DNA from: Apoderus coryli
Taxonomy: Eukaryota > Arthropoda > Insecta > Coleoptera > Attelabidae
Length of the DNA stretch: 64,000 bases
Assembly: GCA_911728435.2 (NCBI GenBank)
Contig: OU452208.1
Location: forward strand, 3,596,001-3,660,000
Reading direction: 5' to 3'
Below the pieces are notes generated by a model. The model was not told where the DNA came from. It worked only from the letters and a program-made list of their open reading frames with translations, and ran no database searches. A program made the translations under genes and the position numbers. Below, in pieces: positions 1 to 12,000 of the stretch; positions within the stretch are counted from its first letter, which is position 1; each line of letters opens with the position of its first letter.

Positions 1-475
1 AGCCATTTGATGGTGGACAGGGTGTAAGAGATTCGGTCGTATTTTCTTATCCCAAAAATTAAGCGCAAACATGAGTTCTGGAGCCGCTGAACACGTCCAG
101 AATCAATCTTCGTGAGGCATGGGACATACACATAATCACAGTAATTCATGCGTGATAGCACGAGCAACTCGCACAATAACTTTTTCAAATCAACAGAGAG
201 CAGATGTCTGACACCGTAGATGTTCTTTAGGTTAGCGAAACCTATCTGTATTTTACTTGTTATGTGCTGTGAAAATCTGAGTCCACTATCAATAACAAGT
301 CCCAAACTCTTAGCCCGATCGGACACCTGAATGCCGATTCCTTGAATTGACAGTTGAATATCAGAGTCCATAGGAAGGCCGAAAAATAAGGCAGTAGACA
401 TTGCCGGATTAATTTTGAGATCGTGGCGTTCCGACAACTCAGCCAATGACTCCAGATCAAGATGCATGAAATATC
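1..475 (-). mobile_element. LINE reverse-transcriptase C-terminal fragment (cut by window edge)
   Basis: Read on the minus strand from about 475 to 1, one frame stays open throughout and gives the region after the polymerase domain of a Jockey/CR1-type LINE. Recognisable stretches are DRAKSLGLVIDSGLRFSQH, LVLSRMNYCDYVY and RVQRLQNSCLRLIFGIRK, the thumb and 'RIQRLQNSC' region shared by these elements. The same family recurs at 46516-47155 and 56215-57221. It is truncated at its 5' side near 475, and the rest lies left of the window. It is not a host gene. An ORF in another minus frame here is a shadow. Confidence 0.8.
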
Positions 476-485
476 TTAATGTTAT

Positions 486-825
486 CAGTTAAATGTTGAC
501 ATGATTGGGTGATTTTTAATAACAATAATAATAACTATTGGAAAAAGTTGTTATTGTCAAAAAAGAATTAAGATTGTCAGATTTTTTATTAGTTTTCAAT
601 TTCTATATTATATTGGTCAGTTAAAATCGTTTCAGTTTTGTATTTAGTTTGTTATTTTTCTTTATTAATAAATCGCGTTTATTTCAGTTTTCGTGGTTTA
701 TTACGAATATCGTTGTAGTGAGTTAAACGGGTAGTTTGATTCGCAAATTACAACAACAGCAACTTTAAAGGCAAATTTTGGCAAAGATTTCTTGAAACTT
801 TATAATGATATTGTCAATAAATAAC
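486..825. other. Unassigned AT-rich spacer with a short repeated block
   Basis: About 40 bases near 486-525 recur at 46486-46524, where a LINE tail follows directly. Both copies precede a THAP-exon repeat, so the block may be part of that element. The rest (541-825) is AT-rich with no coding signal that I recognise. Confidence 0.4.
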
Positions 826-1340
826 AACTAGCCACGCGACAACTTGTGTTTATGTTTCACTTGTATTTAGTTTAAAAACATATTAGATACTGTCATTTCG
901 TAATATAAATTTTACGGTTATACAAATATTTGTTATAAACGTAAAATTATCTAGTATTTATCTTAATTTTTACTTATTACTCACCTAACAGGATCTTTGG
1001 GAAACCGAAAAAAATGTTTAGAGCAAGTGTACCGCTTATTGGGACAACATTTTGCAACACACACATGTCCTCCGTGATTATTCATTGTATGAATCCCAAG
1101 ACACGTTAATAAAAATAAAATCCTTTTAATTCTCACGAACACTATACCAAAAACACAAAACACAGATTTAGATTTAAACACAATATTTATTTATCTCGTA
1201 CACGCCGACAATGAACTATATATTGAACACAGGAGTGAACTGTATCTATCTACGTCTATGCGATTATTTTGACGTTGTAACCCATAAGGACGGCTTGCAA
1301 ACGTGAAAGTCAGAATACTGTATTATTTATTATACTGTGA
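826..1340 (-). mobile_element. THAP-domain exon of a repeated element, copy 1
   Basis: On the minus strand an ATG at 1085-1083 opens a THAP zinc-finger start: MNNHGGHVCVAKCCPNK, then FFRFPKDPVR. This is the C-x-C pair and FxRFPKDPxR signature of THAP DNA-binding domains. The frame ends at a consensus donor (AG|GTGAGT; last exon base 985). No later exon with the remaining Cys/His ligands was found, so the copy looks 5'-only. A second copy lies at 47158-47693 in the same orientation and is alike over about 500 bases, including the flanking non-coding part. THAP domains head P-element-type transposases, so I infer a P-like transposon derivative; a duplicated host THAP exon is the alternative. 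Confidence 0.6.
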
Positions 1341-1358
1341 TTATACTATATCTATATA

Positions 1359-2466
1359 CAGGGTGTCCCAAAAAACATTCTCCACCCTTTGAAGGTAGAA
1401 TCTACGACCCAAAATTAGGCGAAAACCACTTGTGTCAAAACTTCGAAAAATGTCTCCTTATGAAATTATGACCATTTTGAATATTGAAATTAGACAAATC
1501 TTTCACTTTGAATTAATAATTTAAATCTGGTCATCTTGATAAAAACAGATTTATGCAAAGAGAAAATCTGCATCCTTACCATCTAAAGCCGATTCAAGAA
1601 TTGCATCCTGGGGATAGTGAGTTGCGCTTATGATTTTGTAGATGTTTTTATAAATTGCCTGGACGCAAATGAAGACATTTTTAAACAAGTACTGTGGACT
1701 GATGAATCCCAATTTAACCAGCAAGGAATGTTCAATCAGCACAACTTGCATTGTTGGAATTACGAAAATCAGCACCAAAATAGAGAATCACATAAGCAAG
1801 CACGCTGGAGCTTAAATGTGTGGATTTGTCTGATGGGAAATAGGATAATAGAATCACAGTTTCTACCTAGGATACCAAACGCCGAAAACTATGCCAATTT
1901 TTGCGATAACAGATTACCAACTCATCTGGAAGAAGTTCCTTTAGTATACAGCGGCCAAATATTGTGTTTCAACATGATGGTGCAACTGCCCGTTATTCTC
2001 GAAATGTTTGAGAGACATTAAATCGACGTTTTCCCAACCAATGGATCGATCGTGGAGGACCTAGACTTTTGGGTTTATGAAAAATACGGTTTACCTACCC
2101 AACAATGAAGATCATGTTATTGTTCGCATTTATCGACCTTTAGCACAAATTACAAACGAAGCAATAGGCCGTGTGTAGAAAACAATTTTATTCGCCGTTT
2201 ATACACTTGGATTGAATAAAATAGTGAGGATTTCGAACACTTGCCTTTGTAAATTGAAATGTTTTTGTTTTATTATGTGTTTAGTTAATAAATTATTTGA
2301 ATTTGAACATTTGATTTTATTTTCGAACATTACTTCATTTTAATATTCAAAATGGTCAGAATTTCATAAGGAGACATTTTTCGAAATTTTGACATAAATG
2401 ATTTTTGTCTTATTTTTTGTCGTAGATTCTAACCCCAAAGGGTGGGGAATGTTTTGGGACACCCTG
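1359..2466 (+). mobile_element. Degenerate short mariner/Tc1-type element
   Basis: The element starts CAGGGTGTCCCA and ends TGGGACACCCTG, flanked on both sides by TA (1357-1358 and 2467-2468), the mariner target duplication. Terminal inverted repeats run about 110-130 bases. Inside, an ORF at 1617-2021 keeps transposase pieces: LWTDESQFNQQGMFNQHN (first catalytic Asp), a SLNVW motif and, after a frameshift, FQHDGATARYSRNV (second Asp). The C-terminal third with the last acidic residue is not recognisable and there are stops, so it is non-functional. At about 1.1 kb it is shorter than a normal 1.3-2 kb element. Confidence 0.8.
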
Positions 2467-2668
2467 TATACTATACTATAACTATAAGCGCGACGAATTG
2501 CTTTATAGACATGAAGATCAGACGTACCGACATGATGAGAACCAACTGTATATTATTTAAACTGTGACTCGGTATAGCAATAATTAAATTTAAAATTATA
2601 GTTTGAACTAAAATGAATATCTATAGGATGATATTTTTATTGTACTTTTAGAAACTTTAACAGATAAC

Positions 2669-3015
2669 ATGTCAATATGCGAGAATTCGACAAATACCGA
2701 TCAATTAGCCAATAATACTAGTGAAACAGTGATATTCCGGAAACCGGATACTAATAATAATTTAGGAACGTCCTCAAACAGTAATAATCGCCAGAAACGC
2801 AGAAGGCGAAGTAGAAGTTATAGAAACAAACGACGAAAATTAAATGAAGGAAACAAACATGATGAATTAATTGAGACAAACTGTAAGGATGCTGGACCTG
2901 CTGACAAGAATGAGAGTAGTTTTGCCAAATTCGGAAAGAATTTTTGCGGTATACCCATTAATCAACGAAATGGATTGAAGCCAATTTATATTGATGGTAG
3001 TAATATTGCGTTTGG
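2669..3015 (+). CDS. NYN RNase, coding exon 1
   Basis: It runs from the ATG at 2669 to the donor GG|GTAAAT. It encodes the low-complexity N-terminus, the basic cluster and the first active-site motif IDGSN, and ends in phase 2 within a Gly codon. A splice acceptor (CTTTTAG) ends at 2651, so the exon probably starts at 2652 with 17 untranslated bases. Confidence 0.85.
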
Positions 3016-6000
3016 GTAAATATTTTTTGTTGAATAAATCACTCACACTCTCTCCTTCACGCAATATTAATTTATAATAATAATTTCGCATTTATTTAGA
3101 ATAATGTTTTTGAGGAGTTTAGCTATTTTATCCAAAGACAATTATAATCCTATGGCTGCTGGTCTCGGCTGGCGCCTCGCTCATCACATTCCATAGTCGT
3201 CTGGAAAAGTGTTTTTTTTCCTACTAAGTACACTACACACTCTCTCCTTCACTCAATATTATTTTATAATAATAATTTCGCATTTATTTAGAATAATGTC
3301 TTTGAGGAGTTTAGCTATTTTAATAATAATAACAATAATAGCATTTATTTCCCACAGGTCACACCCATTTACAGGAAAATCTAAAGCACATAACACAAAA
3401 TAATAATAATAATAATAAGCTTTATTGTCTAACGGAGATATCTCCAATAATAAGACAATACAATACAATTCTAATGTATAATAAACAGAAATAATATAAA
3501 AAAACATAATACATTCAGTAACCCAAAGAAAGAGATGAAAAAAAAAAGAAAAAAAAAAGAGTCAATACAAAAAAAAAACAAATTGAACAACTTCGACATT
3601 TCAATTTTAATGAGCCTGAATTGCACTAGCGATGAAAATACAAAATCTTTGATACTTAATACAATTCAAATCAGCATCAGAACAGTGTATATTGAAAAGC
3701 TCAGAGGCAGCATATATTGAGGTTCTTCTAAGGTAATTGGAATTAGGAATGGGATTCAATAATAACACTTTATACGTATATATATAAATAAAAATAAAAG
3801 AAACCAGATTGATATAAAGTAAATAATAAACACAATATAGGTAATAACAAATAATAAAATAATAATGATAAATAATAAAACAATAATAATAAATAATAAA
3901 ATAATAATAAAACTTACAATTGCAGACTAAAAAGATGTTACCATGTTATAGAGCAATTCATCCTTTGGGTACCCTCGATGATCACCCATTAAGAAGGCTA
4001 TTGGTGATCTCAGACAGAGACGAAAAGTTAATGTAGAGGTGACCACAATGCCGATTAAAGGAATCACACATGAAGTATATCGGACTCTGCGATAATACAT
4101 TGGTTCTGGAAGGACCGATGGTAAACGGGGAACATGCCTGGCTTATAGGCGGGGCACACGAATTCTTATCCCCTGTAAAAGATCTGGACAGTCCACTGCA
4201 CCGTGTAATATCTTATACAAGATCTTAATTCCGCATAAAATTCTTCGCAACTCGAGGGAGGGAATCTCGAAACGCAGAAGCATGGCGGCGTGGTCACTTC
4301 CTCTCGGATAAACATTGTCCGCTCTGAAAACCAGATACTTGAAAAAGCGTCTCTGGACTGATTCCAGAGATCGAATATGGACTTCATATATGGGGCTCCA
4401 CACAACTGAACCAAATTCCAACTTTGTCCTAACGAATGCATAATATAGCACTTTCATTGCGAAAATATCATTAAACTGACGACAATTTCGAATAATGCAA
4501 CCCAGTACACGATTAGCACCAGAAACAACGCTCAAAATTTGCGGCACGAAGGTAAACTCTCGATCGAAAATGACGCCCAGGTCCCTAATCTCATTCAATC
4601 TTTCTAAGGAAACACCGTTTAAGCAATAATTGAAGTTCAACGCGCTCTTAAGTCTAGAGAAACTGACTACCTTACACTTTGAGACATTGAGCATTAAACG
4701 GTTACTGATACACCATTCGCAGAGGATCTTTAAATTGGTCTGTAGGAATTCACAAACGTCATGTAATACAACACGCAGAAAAACCTTCAAGTCATCCGCA
4801 TAAGCGAGTGAAGGTCTCAAGAAGGTCGTTAATAAACACATTAAACAGCAAGGGTCCAAGGTTGGAACCCTGCGGCACGCCCGAAGAAGCAGAAAAAGTA
4901 GATGACTTAAAACCCTCGTACTCCACAAACTGAGATCGACCAAGAAGATATGAGCGAAAGAATCGTACCATCCGCTCAGAAAAGCCAAAATCACTCAATT
5001 TCCTCAATAGCAGATAGTGATCCATACGATCAAACGCCTTCCGAAAATCAGTGTAAACCACATCCACCTGTTGTAGACAATCCATAGCGGAACAGACAAT
5101 CTCGGAGAACACGGCAAGATTAGTTGCACACGATCGCCCGTTCAAAAAGCCATGTTGTTTATTCGAAAATTTATTTTGAATCTGTGGATACACCTTGTTA
5201 TAAATGTCGATCTCAAGCACCTTTGAGAAATTACAGAGGATCGAGATTGGTCTATTAATTAATTAGCTGTCTTCAACCGAAAAATATCCAAAGACAATTA
5301 TAATCCTATGGCTGCTGGTATCGGCTGGCGCCTCGCTCATCAAATTCCATAGTCGTCCGGAAAAGTGTTTATTTTCCTACTAAGTACACTACACACTCTC
5401 TCCTTCACTCAATATTAATTTATAATAATAATTTCGCATTTATTTAGAATAATGTCTTTGAGGAGTTTAGCTATTTTATACAAAGACAATTATAATCCTA
5501 TGGCTGCTGATCTCGGCTGACGCCTCGCTCATCAAATTCCATAGTCGTCCGGAAAATTGTTAAGTACACAATATATTGATAATTTTTACTAAATATAGTA
5601 ACCAATCAAATTACTTAATTTTAAGTCATGTGTCAAATTTCATCCAATCACCTCTAGATTACAGCGATAATACCCTACATGTGGTGTTTTCAGTTTGGTG
5701 TTTTTTTTATTAAAAATTAATTAAACGTCAAACTGACAACTGGTTTAAAAATGTCGCGAAGATTTGGTATTGCATCTAACGATGCAATTAATGATATTAT
5801 ATCTAATAATATACCAAAAAATACAATCAAATCAAAATAATATGTATGGAAAATATTTCTCGAGTTTTGTGCGACCAGAGAATACGAACTGAATGCTGAA
5901 ACGAGTTTGCATAATTTGGCTAACATATTGAAAGATTATGCGGTAAATATGAGAAAAGCTGACGGAACTGAATTTAAAGAAGCAACTGTAAAAACAATTT

Positions 6001-9000
6001 GGAATACTACGAGTAGGCTACTCCAGGAAAAATACTTCAAAATTGTATTCGACCCGTTTACCAGTGTGATATTCAAAAATGCGCGAGATGCAAGAAATGC
6101 AAAACGTAAAAGATTACAGCAGGATCCAAACAAACGAAAATGCAGTTCATCAAATTTGAGTTCAAGTGATTTGGCTAGAATCATTGGATTATGGGATGAA
6201 TGTACACCAGAAGGTTTACAAAAAAAATGACCATATTGTAGCTGTTGAGTTAGCTTGGCGAGGTGGTTAACCAGCTGATTGCCTTATAGATTATTTCACG
6301 ATTGAGAAAAATAATGATGGAAAGCCAACCAACAGAATTGAATACAATCCAATATTCAGTAAAACATGCCAAGGAGGATGGAAAAGGTGTACAAATAGTA
6401 AGTGGCTCGTTCCAAATATTTCAAACGAAAGTTCGGTTATTCCATAAATTATTGTCCAAAAGGGGGAAAAATATGACTTCCAGTCGCCTATTCTTGAGAC
6501 CAAATCGTTTCTAGAAATCCGAAATTGACACATGGTTTGACAATATACCGGTAGGCAAGAACACAATTATTATGTGGACCAAATCATCCAATCATTTGAA
6601 CATATCAACTGCAGTTAGCCATTTGGCAAATAAAGGAATTCCTGAACAGCAATTAATAAAAATAACAGGACATAGCAGCTCTAATTCAATTAAACCGTAC
6701 TTGAATATTAACCAAGAACGCCATGGTGAAATAATCAACACCATGCGAGGAATTTCTTCAACAGTGGAAATTAACAATCCGTCAACTTCAGCAAACTCTT
6801 CTTCCAATTTAACATTTACCAATTGTACTTTTCACAACTGTAGTTTTAAATAAAAATGAATATTTGTTTGATTAAAACTAATACATTTTGTATTGAAAAT
6901 TATTAAGCGTCAGATTGACAATCAAATTTTTGATACCTACAAAGTAAAAAATTATCTTATCGAATACTCCTCGGGTCTTGATAAATACGCAAAATTTTGT
7001 CATAGAGAATCCTTCAAGCGAGTTGCTCAAGGAAAATAGCCCTCGGCCTGCGCCCTTGGGCCTATTAATATCATCAAGCAACACGCTTTCGGCATTCTCT
7101 ATGACAAAATTATCTCGGTATTATCAAGACCCTAAGGGTATTACTACTGAAAACATTTCTCGTAGACATGGTAAAGGATCGGAATTCTCAGTGACAGGAC
7201 TGCAAATATGTATAAATTTCTTTAAAAATCGTGGTCATTATGTCAAAGCATTTGTGCCACAATTTCGACTGCGGAAGAATGAATCCAGTGATCCAGTTTT
7301 ATTGCGAAAATTAGTTAATGACAATTTGGTGGTGGTAACACCGACATTATGGATCAAAAATGAAAGAAGGAATCCGTATGATGACTGGTAAGTGATATTT
7401 TTCGTAATTTACATATTTCTTCAGTGATAGTATACTGTATACAAAAAACTCTTATTAAAAGCATGTTATTATCATTAAATTAACATATACATTGTTTTCA
7501 AATCAAAATTCTTAAGTACAATGGCGTTGGAGGACTTAATAAAAATTATGCCAAAAAAATTTACGTCACTGACTTTAATTTAATTTCGAATTTGCCTTGA
7601 GATAAAGCAACTAAAACTATAACTCTTTTATCTCTTCTATTTTTTAATATTATGTTGCTTCGTTTACGAGATACAAATTTAAAACAGGACCGTCTTGTTG
7701 GAATAGTAAGGATTGTTTAGTAATCCTCGTCTATTTAATTCTGGAGTGGCGGCTTATGGCAGTTTAATGCGGTGAAGCATAACATAAAATAAATTCATAT
7801 ACTTAATAGCTAGCTAAAATTAATAGGGATCCCTACTTCGTCAACTGCATACAATATAGGTTATGTTTATAAATAGGTACCTCACCTAAGTATTGTTTTC
7901 TTTAAAAAGTGTAATTAGTATATAGAATATATTTACCTACTTCATAATAATACTAAATAAAACACATTTTATGAAACTGTCATTCAAATTACTTTTATTA
8001 CTTTTATTATTGAAAGCTCTACTTTTATGCACTTGCCTTTATTTATATTTATCAAACATTTATATAAATCTGGAACAGGTGTATCTGTATATTTTTTACA
8101 AGATTTTTCTGTTCTTAAAAGGAGTGTTGATTAAAAAAACTTAACTTTAGTTAAAACTAAAAAAAAAAAACATCATTTTTCATAATAACTTCGCTTACCT
8201 GATTTCAGCGTAAATATAATTTACGCTGCTGATGTATAGTACTTCCACTTGATTCTTCCATATTAAAGTATGAGATATTATAATATATTATATTATTAAA
8301 AAAATAGTTATTTATTATACAAGGGAAAAAAGTACTAGATTTTAGCTCGAGGTTGTGTTGACAAAAACCGAGAGCTAAAATCTAACTTTTTTCCCGTGTA
8401 TGATACACTATTTTTTTCTGAGACGGGAAAAACTTCGATTTAATATTGAAAAAAGTCAGAAAATTATCCAAGTGAAATTTGAAGTTTTAAAAAAGTAATC
8501 AAATATCTGTCAATTTCATTCTGTAATTTAATTTAAAAATTGCGAACACTCCACCGGAGTCAGTACAAGCAGCAAAAGTAGCGTCACAAATTATTGCCAG
8601 TTTTGATATATAAAGAAAATGTAACCTTTGTATAATAAAATTTCCTAAAATTAAATATCTACCGTTACTTATGTGTCCGGGAAAAAAGTACTCACTTTTT
8701 TCCCGGGAATAAAAAGTGACATTTTATTACCTGTCAAGAGAGTAAATATGTCAAACTTTTTTCCCGTCACAGAAAAAATTAATATAAATACACCACTACC
8801 ATACATACATACAGGGTTGTCCAACGAAAAGTTTGCACCTAGCTTTTCTCTTTTTTTTGTAGTCGAATGCGAAAATGCTCGGACACGTCGATTTTGCTTT
8901 TGAGGGGGACACATTTTAAACATATTTTTCGATCTGCGCCTTTAACCCCCTAGCGGGGGTGAGTAACAACCCTAAAATTTTAAATGGAAAGAGGGGTCTA

Positions 9001-12000
9001 ATGACATATCATTTGAAATGACACAAAATTGTCTTTCTAATGATACCCTATTTGTCGAATTTTACTAAAACAGTTAATACGAAAACGACTTTAAAGACAT
9101 TAAGCCGATAATTTTGGTATTAATGAGAAATACAAATAAGTTTTAATTATTGCGAGTGAAAACACCTGCAATCGTTAGTACATTCCAATGTTTGTTAGTT
9201 TTAACATTGCTTTGTAAAAAAAGTAAACAAGCTGTTAAATTGATTTATTAAAACGTTACATTAACAAATGTTGAAAATGTGACCCATTTGATTCCATACA
9301 ATAATACAGATTTTGTTCAAATCTATTTCTAACATTTTGTAGCATATCAGGTGTTATGTTTCTGCACTCTTCTGTAATGCGTTGGCGAAGATCTTCTATG
9401 GACTCGGGCTTCGTGGCAAAACATTTATTTTTTAAGTGTCCCCAAAGAAAAAAGTCTAAAGGCGATAAATCCGGTGACCTGGCAGGCCATTCAATTGGGC
9501 CCCTCCTTCCAATCCACCGTCCAGGGAACCGGTCATCTAAGAACTGTCTTACAGGAGCCACATAGTGCGGAGGTGCTCCATCTTGCTGGAAATAAAGCCG
9601 ATCAGCAGTATGATTTTGGTCATCTTCTATTATTTGTGTTATTAAAGGATCAATTGTGTCTTCAAGCATGTTTAGGTACACTTCACCAGTTAAATTTCCA
9701 GGAATAAAAAGTGGTCCTATAATATGATTTCCTAATATGCCACACCAGACGTTTATTTTTTGAGGATACTGGGTATGAACCTCACGGAATAAATGTGGGT
9801 TACTGTCATCCCAGTAACGGCAATTGTGCCTATTTACAGCTCCATTCAAATAAAATGTGCATTCGTCGGAAAAACAAATGTTAAATAATAATTGCGGATC
9901 TTCAATTAAACGCTGGCTCATTGCTTCACAAAATTGCAGCCTTCTATCAGGATCATCCTCATTTAGTTCCTGTACTAATTTGATTTTGTACGGATGAAAT
10001 TTGTACGCTTTTAAAATTCGTATTATGGACGAACGGGAGACACCTGAGGCTTCAGCTAGTTGACGGGTACTTTGACTATGATCCATTTCAACATGCCCTA
10101 AAACAGCGACTTCCACAGCTTCATTTCTGATCGGTTTCTGCGGCTGGTGTTTTACATTACAGACAGATCCGGTATCTACAAACTTTTTAACTAACTTGCC
10201 AACGTACACATCATTCACATTTTTATCGGGATGTCTCTCATTAAATAAGCGAGCCGTAAGTCTAGCACTACTATTATTTTGAAAATAAAGTTTAACAATT
10301 TCAACTCGTTCTAGAATGGAATAAATCATTTTGTACGGTAAAAGTAAAATAACTTGAGAAGCAACCAAACTGAATCAATGAAAAGACTAAAATAAACGGT
10401 GTAAATTCTTTTCCTACACGTATCTGCAGTTTTTATTTCAACAAAAAACGCAAACGATTAGTGAGGAATTTAGTTCTGATAAATAAGATAGTGTTTTTGA
10501 AATCCCGTTTTTCTTCAAAGTAAATAATTTAGAAATGATTGTAGTTGTTTTCAGTCGTAATAATTAAAACTTATTTGTATTTCTCATTAATACCAAAATT
10601 ATCGGCTTAATGTCTTTAAAGTCGTTTTCGTATTAACTGTTTTAGTAAAATTCGACAAATAGGGTATCATTAGAAAGACAATTTTGTGTCCTTTCAAATG
10701 ATATGTCATTAGACCCCTCTTTCCATTTAAAATTTTAGGGTTGTTACTCACCCCCGCTAGGGGGTTAAAGGCGCAGATCGAAAAATATGTTTAAAATGTG
10801 TCCCCCTCAAAAGCAAAATCGACGTGTCCGAGCATTTTCGCATTCGACTACAAAAAAAAGAGAAAAGCTAGGTGCAAACTTTTCGTTGGACCACCCTGTA
10901 TATATTATAAGGTACAACACCAAACAAATCTAATATAATATTATACAAGTAACAATAAGAAATAGTATGTAAAGTGTTACCAAATTTATTCTTTCTAACT
11001 GATTATTATGAACCGTTCTAGCATCCTGAATAATACTCCTGCCATTAACTGGGAAACAATAGTGTGTTGCTCTGCATTTGATAATATTTTTGTTCTTAAG
11101 TCGTCGCTGTGTCCCACATGTTTTTCAGCGACGGAAATTCGTGAGGGGCACATTTCACCAATACGAATAGAACCTCCAATCTTTATGCGACATTTTGTAC
11201 ATGAACTTACAAAACCTAAAAGCAAGATTTCCGCAATCAACCGTATTATTAAGTAGGTGAATAAATGCCCAACCTCTAGAATCGCTTCTATTGCAGTTAT
11301 ATAATATAATTTCTTGTCCATTATGACATTTATTCCTACTACGGCAAGCATAGTCCACTTCTCTGTTTTCCTGTTGTCTCCAAGCTGTAAAATCTTCAAA
11401 AACTCAAAACTGTAAAACGGATTGTTTAATATCTATCTCATGAATGTTGTTGAAATGAGTAATCAAAGTATTATGTTTGGAAAACTTCTCTGTGTTTGTG
11501 CATATTGGTGGTTTAGGTTAAGAGGTCCATTCTCAACATATATGTACTTACCTACCGAATCCATTTTCTTAATTACAACCACAGAATAAGGAACCGTAGC
11601 GTAGGTTCCGTATTCTATGCTATAACCACAGCTAATATTCGCTGTGCTATAACTATAACCAACGGTAGAACCCAAGTTTATCCAATATAAATATAGACTT
11701 TGCTAGAATTAAACACAAAATATTAAATAACAAATACTTAATGTCTGCATATCTACACACCAATGAAATTTATGTTTAAAAGCAAACAAACTCGACGCAG
11801 ATAGAATATAAGCAATGAAAATTGCTCTTTTAAACAAAATAAACAATAATATGATTGGTATATGAGAAAAATTGACCGCCAAACGAAAATAATAACATCA
11901 GGTGAATTGCCCGCATCCCGCATGCGCATAATATACAGATTTTGATTGGTTCGGCACCTTGGCATTTTAATGTATGCTGTTGTATAGTGGGTATATGCCA

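Noticed and set aside
10995..11399. 134-codon minus-strand ORF with Cys-rich neighbours.
   Set aside because: I could not assign it to Merlin, ISXO2 or another transposase with any clear catalytic motif, so no function is given.
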